Notes: generated by a model from the sequence alone, not told the origin. DNA of 64,000 nt from Calvatia gigantea (GCA_025093985.1 JACAAK010000004.1:1116001-1180000); one strand, 5' to 3'. Shown: positions 1 through 11,891, numbered from the stretch's first letter. Numbers and translations: made by a program.

Positions 1-402
1 TGATCTAGTGCGTGGGGTATGATAAATCCTTTCTAGGAATGGTGCAGAAGGTCCTTCTGGTTGATGAGTTTGTTTAGGCAGGGGAGTAGTAGGAGACTCG
101 AATGAGTGTTGGGTTGGTGTATGGAATGATCGTTCTGGAGATGAGGAAGGAGGGTGTAAGGGACGTTTCCCTTTTCGCGACGTGGTGAAGAAAGACAGAT
201 AGCGGTAGCCAGGCCCGCTCTTCTCGACGCTACTTGGCGGAGGACAGATAAACAAGTCAGTGGACCCGAAGTTCCACTCTTCTTAACCCTATTACCGGGA
301 AGGCTTCTCAACGTCAACTGGACGGAGGGATAATCGGCAGAAGCTGGCCGTAAGAGACTGGAGTCATATAGAAACGAGAGAAAGGAGGTGAGGTTATTCT
401 TA
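1..402 (-). other. Unclassified sequence, possibly internal region of element X1
   Basis: This stretch abuts the X1 LTR at 403 and lies downstream of it when read on the minus strand, so it may be the leader of the X1 retrotransposon, which would run off the left edge. It is richer in CpG than its neighbours (for example around 170-235). A 94-codon minus-strand frame (33-317) has no motif I recognise. No primer-binding site starting with TGG is visible at the LTR border. No other copy exists in the window, so assignment to X1 is inference from position only. Confidence 0.3.
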
Positions 403-1025
403 TGTTACGTGCGTTACCTTACTTTGCAACCGGGCCCGGATCGTCTCCACTCAGGGAGAGGTTCAACGCTATAGCCCAGGAGTATTCGACAAGTCTCAAT
501 GACTTCTGTGCAGGCTTCGGATCACTCCCTCGAGTAGAAGCTCGCAATTGCCTGAGAAGTCCGAGTTAAATGTCACTGCAGTCCCCAAGGTTGTTAGCCT
601 TGTAGCAGACGAGCGAAGATAAGGAAGCTTGTTACTAGAATAACCTAAAGTGATACAAAGTACTACTTAAGGTTTATATACTAGCTGCGAATAGGAGATG
701 AGAGATTACGTAGTAAGTAGATATGAGTCAATGAGAACTACTACGGGTTAATTGGTAATCTAAGGAATCATAGGGATAGGTGAATTGAATAGAAGGACGA
801 GTACGAGTCATAAGAAGATGGAGTCAGGTAAAGAGAAGTACGATGATGGGAAAGATGAAGGTGAAACAGGAACATGATTCCGAATGAATCATAAGAAGCA
901 AAGGTAGAAGTACATGTGATAAATAAATAAAGAACGGACCGGGGTATACAAGAAAAAATGGAAAGTCCATACGGAAGGTTAATACGTTAGTGCGGAGAGT
1001 CCGGGGGTGTGGTAAGTTCGTAACA
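403..1025 (-). repeat. LTR of family X (copy X1)
   Basis: This 623-bp unit reads TGTTACG...CGTAACA on the minus strand, a perfect 7-bp terminal inverted repeat with TG/CA ends. It is homologous to 15792-16394 (X3) and 9961-10294 (X2) in opposite orientation. A TATA-like run (tatataaac in sense) lies near 675. It interrupts the gag of Cv-1: gag codons stop exactly at its right border. The flanking pentamers (tctta left, ttctc right) do not match, so it is more likely the terminal LTR of an element extending left than a clean solo LTR. Confidence 0.8.
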
Positions 1026-1553
1026 TTCTCTGTCTAAGATTTGTGGGGCCTTCATGGCTGTATAGGCTCCTGCTGTTCCTCTTTTCAGCCTGGCTAAGAC
1101 TGCTATAGCCTTGTCATCTGCTGAGACTATTTTATTGAATTTCATGAAAAGTGTCATTGCTCTCCACCAATCATCAAATTTGGTGTGGGTGCTGTCAAAA
1201 AACCCCAGGTCCAGCACTAAGCCTTTCCCACTGGGCATTGTTGCAGGCACTACTGCATTGTCAGTCATATCAGAGCCAGTTTCTGATTCTGTTTCATCTG
1301 AGCTTGATTCATCTGATTTCTCCTGTTCTGGGTTCTCCTGATGGGTTAACTCTTCCTCTGCTAGGTTGAGTTTGTTTAGAAGTTCTGATAGCACTTCTTC
1401 TTCTGCTGGGTTTGCTCTGGGTTCATTGTGTGTTCCTCTAGTTGGTTCCTCAGGTACTTTAGGGTTTCCTGTTTCTTCTTCATCTGATGTTTCAGATTCG
1501 TTGTCAGTGACTTCAAGATTCAGTTCTCTATATTTGTCTGGGTTCGAGCTCAT
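1026..1553 (-). pseudogene. gag: Chromovirus Cv-1 gag, N-terminal part
   Basis: The frame starts at the ATG at 1553 (MSSNPDKYREL) and matches the Cv-5 gag through the acidic E/D/S-rich N-terminus and the start of the capsid-like core (FDDWWRAMTLFMKFNKI). It is cut at the residues QILD by the X1 LTR. The rest of this gag and its pol are not in the window. The leader (1554-1636) and the LTR of the same element follow in the expected order on the minus strand. The last codons of the open frame before its stop are LTR sequence, not gag. Confidence 0.85.
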
Positions 1554-1623
1554 ATACTAGCTCCTGGGTTATCTTGTTTTGTTCAGGCCTGTTTCAGCCT
1601 ATTCCTTGCAAGGTGAGGTGGGG

Positions 1624-1634
1624 ATGCTTAACCA
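1624..1634 (-). promoter_or_regulatory. Cv-1 primer-binding site (self-priming type)
   Basis: In sense the sequence is TGGTTAAGCAT, two bases after the LTR end. It is identical in Cv-3, Cv-5 and Cv-6. In the Cv-1 LTR the matching primer segment is ACACTTAACCA, which pairs over 8 nt plus one end. The intact 11-nt pairing is seen in Cv-5. Confidence 0.6.
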
Positions 1635-1636
1635 AA

Positions 1637-1939
1637 TGTTATGACCTTAGTCTATTAGGACCTCAGGTTACAGCTTAGGCTAAGTCTTGAGGGTGAGTAA
1701 GGGGAGAGAACAAGAGTGGTTAAGTGTACCAAATACAGTGGATGTATGTACACTTAAATACAGGGAGCCATCCAGTTGAATGGATGGAGCAACTATGTGA
1801 AACGTCCAATCAGGTTAGCGTAGTAGTTAACACAAGTCATAGATGGAGATCACTCAACAGGAATAGATGAAACAGATATGCTAACAGTACAGAAATGCAG
1901 ACAAGGATGGAGTATGATTTGATCAGTAGAAAACCATAA
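1637..1939 (-). repeat. LTR of chromovirus Cv-1
   Basis: The sense end GGTCATAACA is at the left and the LTR is homologous to the 306-308 bp chromovirus LTRs at 9655, 17177, 23219, 23672, 31291 and 35433. The outer end is worn: the expected TGTT start is lost at 1939, where Cv-2 gag begins directly. Confidence 0.85.
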
Positions 1940-2133
1940 TAGGAGAACCCATGGAGATAGGAAGCAGATGCCACATCTTTAATGACAAAGGAGAACTGAA
2001 ATGCTACAACTGCAGCATTTTTGGCCACATTGCCAAGAATTGCAAGAAGCCCAAGGGGTTGACATGCTACAACTGCAGAAAAACTGGCCATATAACCAAA
2101 ACCTGCACTACACCCAAGAAAATGCAAGTCTGA
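1940..2133 (+). pseudogene. gag: Chromovirus Cv-2 gag, C-terminal zinc-knuckle part
   Basis: This is the nucleocapsid end of gag with two CCHC boxes (CYNCSIFGHIAKNC and CYNCRKTGHITKTC), which in the family bind the genomic RNA during packaging. Everything upstream of residues EPMEIGSR is missing and replaced by the Cv-1 LTR, so the copy is 5'-truncated. The frame stops at 2131-2133 (CTGA), earlier than in Cv-5. Pol follows about 70 bp downstream in another frame. Confidence 0.85.
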
Positions 2134-3578
2134 GGAGTGGAAGAAGTTGAAACAAAAGAGAAGAAGGATTTCTCCAAGGGCTTTGAGTAGGCACTACCTC
2201 AAGAGTCAAGAAGCTTGTATCTAGAATATCAGACAAATTCTACATGATTCCTCAGAAACAAAAGTACAAACTGAACCTAAAAGGAAAAATACAAATGGCA
2301 AAAAAAGAAATTACAGTGAACACGATTGTAGACTCAGGGTACACTACCAGCAGTATCAGCAAAAAACTGGTCAACAAAGAAAAAATCCCTACCTGGAAAC
2401 TAGGACAACAAATTCTAGTACTAAACATAGATGGAATGCCAAACCAAGGAGGAAAAATAACAGAAACAGCTATTATTGACATGGAGATCCAAGGACAAAG
2501 AAAAAATTGAAGCCTTAGTCATGCAATTACAAGACTGAGCAGAGATCTTTCTAGGACATGACTGGCTAGTCAAACACAATCCAGAAGTAGATTGGAATAA
2601 TAGAGAAATCAAATTCACTTGATGTCCACCAGACTGCCAGTTTCCACACCAAAACATCTGCATTACAGACCAAATATAAAGTATGACCACCACAAAAGAC
2701 TTATGGGAAGAAGAAGATGAGTTAGACCCAACCAAACTGGAAAACCTGCCCAACTATGTACAGCCATTCATGTACTTGTTCAATAAAATGACATTTGACA
2801 AGCTTCCAGAATGAACCAAATAGAACCACAAAATAATCCTAACAGAGAATGCCCCAAAAGAAATAAGTGCCAGAATGTACAACATGATGGTAAAAGAACA
2901 AGATATCAAAGCTTTCATCAGAGAAAACCTTGAATCAGGATGAATAAGGCCATCAAAATCCCCATATGCAGTGCCAACCTTCTTCATCCCCAAGAAAGAC
3001 AGTTCTAAAAGGCTAATTCAAGACTACAGATGACTAAACAGCATAGTAATCAAAGACAAAACCCTACTACCAAGAATTGGTGAGGTAATCGACAAGCTGG
3101 GCAAAGCAAAATACTTCAACAAACTGGACATCATCTAGGAATATAACAACGTCAGAATCAAAGAAGGTAATGAATGGAAAGCTGCATTTCTCACCAATGA
3201 AGGACTCTTTGAACCAACAGTCATGTATTTTGGCCTCAGTAACTTGCTGGGGACCTTTTCCCAAATGATGACAAGCATCTTCCATAACCTTCTACAGAAT
3301 AGAGACATTGTGAATTATATGAACGACTTTGCAATCCTAGGTGACACAAAAGAACAACTAAAGGAATGAACAGTACAGTTTCTAAAGCAAGCAAACCAAT
3401 ACAACCTATGTTTTAAATAAACCAAGTGCATATTTGATGCTGAAGAAATCCCAATGCTAGGAGTCAAAGTAGGATATGGATAAATTGAGATAGAAGAAGA
3501 AAAAGTCAAATTGGTATGGGATTGGCCCAAATCAAAAAGCACCAAAGGAGTAGAAAGATTCCTAGGATTTGCCAATTA

Positions 3579-5197
3579 CAGTAAGGGACAAAACCGTTCC
3601 AATGTTTTGAACTTTTCAGAAGATCAGCTCATAACTCAAGGACTACTGTGGCTGTGCACTTCCTAATTTAATTGTAGATAGTCCAGTATCTTATCTAATC
3701 ATATGCAAAGTATGATTATGTAATCCTTTGTTTTGGGGGAGTTATTAATTAATTAATATTTTAAGTACATTGGAACAGTTTTGTCCCTCTCAAATTCTGA
3801 GCACATGACTTCGTTTATTGCAATCAAATAAATACAAATAAAATCATGTGACCATGTAGGGTGATGTATAAATGGATGTGCTTATTCTCAGGTGCAAATT
3901 AACTCCCCCACTATACCTTTACAACTATATGCGCTCTCTTTCCTCTACTCAGACCAATAGAGTCCTCTCTTACCTGGACCAAGGGAAATCTGCTCATCAT
4001 ATTGCTTCTATTACTGGTCTGGGAGTCAGTACTATTTCTAGGATTCGCTCCAAACATAGATCAACACTTTCCAAATCTGTTGGTGGCCGCCCATCTAAAC
4101 TTTCTCCCTCTGATATCCACTATTCTGTTCGCCTCATCACCTCTCGCAAGGCTGACAATGCCTCCCAAGTCACCAAATCACTTCAAAATGTTATTGCCCA
4201 GCCTGTATCCACCAAAACAGTGCGCAGGGCACTCAGAGGAGCTGGAATGAAGGCTGTAGTCAAGCGGAAACGACCTAAACTTACTGCTGTCCATAGGAGG
4301 AAAAGGTTGGAGTGGGCAGAAGCACATGTTAACTGGACCCTGGAGGACTGGAAGAGGGTTATTTGGACAGATGAGTCCAAAATCAATCGGTTTGGATCAG
4401 ATGGAAGGGTTTGGGTATGGAAAAAGGCAGGAGAGGGGCTGAATGATAGATTGGTTGAGGGAACAGTCAAGTTTGGTGGAGGAAATGTGATGATCTGGGG
4501 TTGTATGCTGTGGGATGGAGTGGGGTTTGCCACTAAAATTGAAGGGAAGATGGATGCTGACCTTTATGTTCAAATTTTGGGGGATGAACTAAAGAGGAGC
4601 ATCAGGTGGTATGGGAAGAATGAGGAGGATATGGTCTTCCAACAGGACAATGACCCCAAACACAAGAGCAAAAAGGCTACAAACTGGCTAGATGAGTCTG
4701 AATTGGAGGTTATGGTATGGCCCCCACAGTCTCCAGACCTTAATCCCATTGAACATCTCTGGACTCACCTCAAGAATAAGCTGGGAGAGTATGATAGAGA
4801 GTATGATCTCCTCCTGATAGCATGAATACCCTATGGGAGAGGATACAAAAGGAGTGGGATGACATAGAACCAGAAGTGTGTCAGAATCTGATAGAGAGTA
4901 TGCCTAGGAGGGTCCAGGCAGTTTTACAGGCCAAGGGAGCTTATACCAGGTACTAGAATACCCATTTTGTATATAAATTTCAAGAGGGACAAAACTGTTC
5001 CAATGCACTTAAAATATTAATTAATTAATAACTCCCCCCCTAAAACAAAGGATTACATAATCATACTTTGCATATGATTAGATAAGATACTGGACTATCT
5101 ACAATTAAATTAGGAAGTGCACAGCCACAGTAGTCCTTGAGATATGAGCTGATCTTCTGAGAAGTTCAAAACATTGGAACGGTTTTGTCCCTTACTG
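3579..5197 (+). mobile_element. Tc1-type DNA transposon Tc-1
   Basis: The ends are CAGTAAGGGAC...GTCCCTTACTG, flanked by TA at 3577-3578 and 5198-5199, the target duplication typical of Tc1/mariner. The arms are about 210-235 bp. Each arm holds a 20-bp motif GGGACAAAACCGTTCCAATG twice in opposite orientation: 3585-3604 and 3768-3787 on the left, 4986-5005 and 5172-5191 on the right; the inner copies read ACTGTT instead of ACCGTT. Length is 1619 bp against 1605 for Tc-2, owing to extra Cs in the right arm and an 11-bp insertion in the transposase. It sits in Cv-2 pol. Confidence 0.95.
3929..4956 (+). pseudogene. Tc-1 transposase, frameshifted
   Basis: This is nearly identical to the intact Tc-2 transposase: N-terminal helix-turn-helix DNA-binding region, then the D,D34E catalytic domain (WTDESK, QQDNDPKH, SPDLNPIEHLW). 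Near 4795 it has about 11 extra bases, which look like a duplication of the preceding GAGAGTATGAT. The shift ends the protein at 4825 and removes the last 45 or so residues, whose codons are still present to 4956. All three catalytic residues lie before the break. The start chosen is the ATG matching MKPLSSSQ of Tc-3; an in-frame ATG at 3872 would add 19 residues. Confidence 0.9.
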
Positions 5198-7329
5198 TAC
5201 TACTGACACTTTATCAGAAACTTCAGCAAAATCATAGGACCACTAAACAAGTTCAAAGGGGCAACCACATGGGAATGGAACCAAGAACATCAAACTGCAT
5301 TTGATGAATTAAAGAAGTGCATCACCAAAGAACCAGTCCTAATGCTGCCACAAAGACAAGGCCAATTCTGAGTAGAAGTTGATGCTTCGGACTACACATT
5401 AGGAGGTATGTTATTGCAACTACAAGAAGACAAATGGCACCCAATTGTCTTCACTTCACAGACACTGTTACTAGCTGAACGCAACTATAAAATCTATGAC
5501 AAGGAACTACTAGCCATTGTCCATGTCCTGAAGAAATGGAGACATTACCTACTAAATCCTGAAGAAAAATTCAAAATATGGATGGACCATGAAAACCTCA
5601 AGTATTACCAGGAGCCACAAAAGCTAAATGGGTGACAGGCCCAATGGTATCTGCAGCTACAAGATTATGATTTCATGCTGTAACATATACCAGGAAAGAC
5701 AAACACAAAAGCCAACCTATTGTCCTGAGTCTACCAAATGCTGGAAGAACCAGAAGACAAACTAGTAACTATGATATGGGAGAGCTGGCTACAAACCAAG
5801 AACACCAATGATACAGTTCTATTATGAGCTAAACTATTCATTGAACCAACATTTTTAGAAAAAATACAAAAGAATCCCTGATGTAAAACAGCAGTCCTCA
5901 CAGAGCTACAGAAGGGAGAATTGGAACTCACCAAGCATGAAGGAATAGTCTACAAGCAAAACAGTGCATACATGCCACCAGATCAAAAGCTATGAGAAGA
6001 AATTCTACAGCAGTACTATGACGTCCCAGATACAGGACACTCTGGACAGCACAGAATGATGGAGCTAATCAGCTGTGACTACTGGTGGCCAACTATATGA
6101 AAAGATATAAAAAGATACATCCAGGGATGTCAAGCTTGCCAGAGAAACAAGACAAGGATAACACTTCTCAAATTGCCACTATACCCTCTTCCAACACCAA
6201 ATGGGCCTTGGGAAGAAATTAGCATTGATATGATCAGACCCTTACCAGAATCAAAAGGAAAGGACATAATACTAGTTATTGTTGATTGTTTCACAAAAAT
6301 AATATGACTCATAGTGACAACAATGGACGTTTCATCCAAAGATATCGCATGAGTTTATCAAGATGAAATATAGAAGCTATACAGACTACTGAGGAAAGTG
6401 CTCAATGACCAAGGGCCTCAATTTGCATCAGAATTCACCAAAGAACTATTCAAAGGACTCAGAATAGAACACAATCTATCAACGGTATATTACTCCCAGA
6501 CAGATGGGCAGACAGAACACATTAACAGAGAAGTGGAAACCTACATTCACCTACATGCAACTATAACCAGGATGACTGGGCAGAATGGCTCCCAATGGCA
6601 GAATTCCACTACAACAACAAGTAGCACAGAAGAACACAGGAAATGCCATTTTTCCAAACTGTGGAAGACACCCATGGAAGGGCAAAAATGACCAATCAAC
6701 AAACAACCCTACAGCAACAGAATTTCTGAAACAGCTCCAAGCTGCCCAGGACAACACCTCATCAGCACTATACTCATACCAAGAAAAAATGAAACAACAA
6801 CATGACTGCGGTAGACTCCATACCAAGACATACCAAATTGGCAATAAAGTGTGGCTTGAGAACACAAACATCCACACTAATCAAACATCAAAGAAACTAG
6901 GCTAAAAACAGTATGGCCCCTTCCATATTAAGGAAAAAATAGGAGAAGTGGTATACTAGCTAGACCTACCAGAAGGATGGGCCATCCATAACATCTTCAA
7001 CAAACAGCTCCTGACACCAGCACATGAGACAGAGTTCCCAAGTTAGAAACAACCACCAGCACCCAACCTGGTGATTATCAATAATAAAGAAGAATATGAA
7101 GTGGATGAGATCCAAGGACAATGAAAATGTGGAAGGGGATATCAATTCCTGGTACATTGGAAAGGGTATAGCAATGAAGAAGATACATGGACAATGGAAT
7201 CCAACCTGAGAAATGCAAGAGAGGCCATACAGGACTACCTAAAAAAGCATCCAGAGGATACCATAAAAAGGGGGGTAGAAAGTCAAAAAATGCATCCAAC
7301 AAACCAACCAGCAAATAAGCCTACTAGAC

Positions 7330-9636
7330 ATGCTTGCCTTCCAAACCAGCCACTGTAATGGCAAAGCCATTTTCACACTTGAAAATTGCTAATCTAAGGC
7401 ATACAAGCCTAATCTAATGATTACATCGAACCTTCCTGTAGTAGTACAACCTAATCTGAGAGCCCAACAGTATAATAAAAGAGTACTCAATCACTGTAGA
7501 ACACTATGGCCATTGATGATGGATAGCAGCGGCTACGGGATGACCACTGTGCTTAATTAAAAGCAATTCTAACAGTGTACCATATGACTAGTCATGATGT
7601 CAGCCAGACCAGGCAGTAAAACCATTCTAATGCATCTATACAGAGCTATGGAACCCCTTCAATGAGCCTAGACTCGAGAAATAAGTCTGACACACTTAAT
7701 CTAAAAGGATGATTGGCATGTTCATGAGAAAATGCCACTATTATTAGATTAACGAACATCACTCAGCACTAATGACACATATGGATGCATGCACATACAA
7801 TCCACAAGGACATGTAGGAGAACAGTTCACACAACATCTGAAATCTTAGATGTTTTACATATTTAGAGAAGAATGCAGACCCAAAGAACAGGTTAAAACA
7901 CAACCCAGAACAAATGGATACCCAGAATCTGCCTGTATTTCCAATGTCTCACTAATCTAATGGATTGTGGCTCTCTTGGCACATGATCTAATCTACTGGT
8001 TTGTACCTTGCTTGATAATACATTCCTAGTCATGTAATCATTATCTTGTCATAACGAGCATCCAAATAATATATAAACCCCCTCTGAGGTGTCAGACATG
8101 GCAAGGAACCTACTAGCCATTGCCTAGCCTTCAGAGCACAGTGAAAAGTGATCTATTGTGCCTGAGCAAAGCAAAGTAATAAGTTCTCTCGAGATTAACT
8201 GGATTAAGTGACTTGAGCTAAGGTTGAGACCTTTGTAATCTAAGAAGAAGACCTTGGGCTTACTTACAAAGTGAGCTTAGATTAAGAGTGTATTGCATTG
8301 CTGTACCCTGGTACTTGGAGTATCACAAGTGTAGGACAGTGTACTTCTGGTTGTTGACTTGATCAGGGTGAATCTTAAGGAGTACCTGAGGTTCTGTGTC
8401 TTGTTAACTTCTTAGATAAGGGACACAAGTTGCACTCTTTACAGTGTAACTTGACTTTACTCTTCTTAGCAAAGGTAGTTAGCTATTCTAGTGTTCTCTA
8501 TGTGTCATTGTTTTGCGTTATTTTGTGGAATTGTCCCTTATATTGTCAGATTGTCTCCCCATGAACTTGTATTATGCAGAAATCTTTAAATATCTATTCC
8601 ATCAGCTTAATCTAAGCAACACATCCCTATCACACACTAGTCTTCCATTTCTGTCTCTTTACCATGTCGCAATCTTCTCTCTTGTCCACTCCAACCTGAC
8701 TAGAATCTCTTCTGTCCCAATGTCCTGAGCCAGGCAACAGCAAAGCCCCTGCTTCCAGTGGCATACAATTCAATATGGCTACAACACCATCACTAGCTCA
8801 AGGGCTATTAGAAGACCTGCTCAAAGACTGTCAACAATGCCACCAATGACAAACTAATCACTATTACAAACCAGAACAAATGGCTGAATATCAACCACCT
8901 CATTACCCTCACAACAGCATACATCACATTTGCAAATATATATACAGGTTTCAAAAATGCTGCCACATCTACTAGTAAACACATTCCCACCATCTTCTAT
9001 GCCCTCTCCCAATTGGCCCTAACACCATCTGAACAAAGCTATATTGACAGTTTACAAAGCCAGGTTGACCTCGTACTCAAAGTCTTTAAGAATCTCGATA
9101 TTGTGGAAATATTCCTAGAACTAGGAGATATTGTCTCTAGCCTGCTTGGCCACAGCACTACCCCTGATGATGCCAGCACTGAAAAACTCATTAACTGCAT
9201 CCACTCCACCCTGAAAGAGCTCTGTGACATTATCAATCCACTCCAAACAACTACCTGGGCTGACACCCTTATGGATGAAGAAGTCATGGTATTTATGAAG
9301 GAAGAAGTCAATGCCCTATGCTGCTTCATCAAAACAATCACACTGCCCCAAATCATCTCAGTTTTTCTGCTACCTGCTTGCTTCCACACTGTGTTACCCA
9401 GCCAAGAATGCAACCAATCCTATTGGCACTCAATAGTCAAGAGTTACTGGAAAACTTCTACTGTCACTGAGTTCCTATATGAAGGTGTCCCAGTCCCTAT
9501 CTACCAAGACAGCTGAAGCCACTTGCCTGTCTTCTTCACACTATTCAATAGTGGAAAATGCCTCATAGGTGCCATCAAGAAGGCCCTTGCCACAGCCATT
9601 ATCCATGATGACTTCGATAAGCTTCCTGAGACATGA
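7330..9636 (+). pseudogene. Chromovirus Cv-2 ORF3, split by N1
   Basis: This is the third reading frame of the chromovirus family, of unknown function. ATG at 7330 and eight codons precede the N1 insertion (7354 to about 8664); the rest follows, with SLVHSNLTRISS near 8680 and a 167-codon open stretch at 9013-9516, ending at TGA 9634-9636 just before the polypurine tract. By eye it is only a little over half identical to the Cv-5 ORF3 protein over 9013-9510, yet the two align with one single-codon gap and mostly conservative changes (KEEVNALC, FIKTITLPQ, GVPVPI kept). That pattern supports a real protein. Confidence 0.75.
7354..8664 (+). repeat. Long LTR-like repeat N1
   Basis: About 1.3 kb, starting TGTAATGGCAAAGCCATT, whose first bases form a 6-bp hairpin. 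It is homologous to N2 (10295-11532, opposite strand) and N3 (12243-12706). The left border is fixed by two copies: both switch from element coding sequence to TGTAATGG. A TATA-like box (atatataaacc) lies near 8070. The features fit an LTR, but no coding part of its element is here. The motif TAATCTAA/TTAGATTA and close variants recur about ten times. The right border (8661-8664) and target duplication are uncertain. Confidence 0.7.
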
Positions 9637-9640
9637 AGCC

Positions 9641-9654
9641 TAATTAGGGGATAA
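9641..9654 (+). promoter_or_regulatory. Cv-2 polypurine tract
   Basis: The sequence is AATTAGGGGATAA, immediately before the 3' LTR. It is the worn version of the AATTGGGGGG tract of Cv-5 and would prime plus-strand DNA synthesis. Confidence 0.6.
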
Positions 9655-9960
9655 TGTTGTAATTTCCACCATTTTTATTACACCTCCATACTCATCTCCA
9701 TCTCATCCCACCTTGTATCTGTTTCACCTATTAGTGTCTCAGTAATCTCCAAGTATTGACTCATACAACTACCACACCATTGTCATTGGACATTTCATGT
9801 AGTTAACTTCATCTATTCAACTGGATGTCTCTTTGTATTTAAGCATACATACATCCCCCTGTATTTGGTATGCTTAACCACCTCATTCTCCTTCCCTTAC
9901 TCACCCTCAAGTCTTAGCCTAAGTTGCAACCTAAGGTTTACTCAGATTAAGGTCATAACA
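9655..9960 (+). repeat. 3' LTR of chromovirus Cv-2
   Basis: A 306-bp LTR, TGTTGTAATT...GGTCATAACA. It keeps the primer-like segment ATGCTTAACCA downstream of a TATA-like tatttaag. The right flank is directly the truncated X2 LTR. Confidence 0.9.
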
Positions 9961-10294
9961 CACTGACTCATACCTGTTTACTACATGTAATTCTCTCATC
10001 TCTTATCCATAGCTAGTATATAACCCTGAGTAGTACCATTGTATTACCTTAGGTTATTTTAGTAACAAGCTTCCTTATCTTCACTTGTCTACTATAAGGT
10101 TAACAATCTTAGGGACTGCAGTGATATTTAACTCAGACTTCTCAGACAAGCACAAGTTTCTACTCAAGGGAGCAATCTGAAGTCTGCACAGAAGTCATTG
10201 AGACTTGTTGTATACTCCTAGGCTATAGTATTGAACCTTTCCTTGAGTGGAGATGATCTGGGCCCAGTTGTGAAGTAAGGTAACACATGTAACA
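9961..10294 (+). repeat. X-family LTR fragment X2
   Basis: This is the 3' half of an X LTR, homologous to X3 from about 16085 on: a TATA-like box near 10018, AAGCTTCCTTATCTTC, and the end GTAACACATGTAACA. The first 300 or so bases of the LTR are missing, so it is truncated against the Cv-2 LTR. Confidence 0.8.
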
Positions 10295-11532
10295 TTTAAA
10301 GATTTCTGTACAATGCAAGTTCATAGGGAGGCAATCTGACAATATGAGGGACAATTCTGCAAAATAATGTGAAACAATGACACATAGAGAACACTAAAAT
10401 AGCTAGCTACCTTTGCTAAGAAGAGTAAAGTCAAGTTACACTATAAAAAGTGCAACTTGTGTCCCTTATCTAAGAAGTTAACAAGATACAGAACCTCAGG
10501 TACTCCCTAAGATTCACCCTTATTAAGTCAACAACCAGAAGCACACTATTCTACACTTGTGATACTCCAAGTACCAGGGTATAGTGATGCAATATGCTCT
10601 TAATCTAAGCTCACTTCACAAGTAAGCCTGAGGTCTTCTTCTTAGATTAAAAAGGTCTTAACCTTAGCTCAAGTTGCTTAATCCAGTTAATCTTGAAAGA
10701 ACTTATTACTTTGCTTTGCTCAGGCACAATAGATCACTTTTCACTGTGCTCTGAAGGCTGGGCAATAACTAGTAGGTTCCCTTGCTACATCCGATACCTC
10801 AGAGGGGGTTTATATATTATTTGGGTGCTCATTATAACAAGATAATGATTACACAACTAGGAACATATTATCAAGCAAGGTACAAACTAGTAGATTAAAT
10901 CAGCACACCAAGAGAGCTGCAACCTATTAGATTTGTGAAACATTGGAAATACATGAAGATTCTGGGTATCCATTTGTTCCAGGCTGTGTCCTAGCCTGTT
11001 CTCTGGGTCTGCATTCTTCTCTAAATATGTAGAACATCTGAGATTTCAGATATCATGTGAATTGTCCTTCTACATGTCCCCATGGATTGTATGTGAACAC
11101 ATCCATACACATCATTAGTGCTGAGTAAGTTTGTTAATCTAACAACAGTGGCATTTTCTTGTGAACACACTGATCATCCTTTTAGATTAAGTATGTCAGA
11201 CTTATTTCTTGAGTCTAGACTGATCAGAGGGGTCCCATAGCTCTGTATAGATGCATTGGAATGGTTTTACCACCTGGTCCAGCCAAAATCATGACTGGTC
11301 ATATGGTACACTGTTAGAATTGCTTTTAGCTAAGCACAGTGGTCACCCCATAGCTGCCATTATCCATCATTAATGGCCATAGTGTTCTACAGTGATTGAG
11401 TACTCTTTTATTATACTGTTGGACTCTTAGACTAGGTCATACTACTACAGGAAGGTTCAATGTAATCATTAGATTAGGCTTGTATGCCTTAGATTAGCAA
11501 TTTTCAAGCATGAAAATGGCTTTGCCATTACA
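10295..11532 (-). repeat. Long LTR-like repeat N2
   Basis: A reverse-strand copy of N1 over nearly its full length. The sense start TGTAATGG is at 11532, preserved exactly where it interrupts the gag of Cv-3. About 75 bp at the sense 3' end are missing, cut at the X2 border. It contains the same repeated TTAGATTA motif. Confidence 0.75.
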
Positions 11533-11891
11533 CTACCAGTCATCAAACTTGGAGCAGGTGCCATCAAAAAATCCAGGGTCTGGCACTAGGCCTTTCCTAC
11601 TGGGTACTGACATGGGTACTATGGCATTGTCAGTCATGTTTGAGTTAGTGTCTGAGTCTGATTCTGATTCAGTTTCATCTGAGTTGGATTCCTCCTGTTC
11701 TTGTATTAGGTTCTCCTGGTGCACTAACTCTTCTTCTGCTGTTGGGTTTGCTCCAGGTTCATTGTGTGATTGTTCTTCTGGTTCAACTAGGTACTTTGGG
11801 GTTTCTTGTTTCTTCCTTTGTCTGATGTTTCTGATTCATCATTAGTGACTTCAAGGTTTGGTTCTTTGTATTCATCTGGGTTGGAGCTCAT
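11533..11891 (-). pseudogene. gag: Chromovirus Cv-3 gag, N-terminal fragment
   Basis: It starts at the ATG at 11891 (MSSNPDEYKEPNLEV). An extra base near 11818 shifts the frame; the downstream frame restores the acidic region and MTDNAIVPMS...KFDDW. It is interrupted by N2 exactly after FDDW, the start of the conserved capsid-like core. Leader, primer-binding site and LTR of the same element follow on the minus strand. Confidence 0.85.

Larger units (their letters stand above)
2202..7320 (+). pseudogene. pol: Chromovirus Cv-2 pol, decayed and split by Tc-1
   Basis: Domains read in order: aspartic protease (VDSG near 2327), reverse transcriptase (NKLDII near 3118; YMNDFAI near 3317, the YMDD box with D to N), then after the Tc-1 insertion (3579-5197) RNase H (near 5380-5600), the integrase zinc finger (CQACQRNK near 6132), the integrase core, and a chromodomain (YQFLVHWKGYSNEEDTW near 7142). 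Many stops interrupt it, largely TGA where sister copies have CGA. The reading ANY/Y across the insertion shows pol was continuous before Tc-1 arrived. It cannot encode a working polyprotein. Confidence 0.88.

Noticed and set aside
33..317. 94-codon minus-strand frame at the left edge
   Set aside because: No motif, no relative, and composition like the surrounding sequence; kept only as part of an unclassified region.
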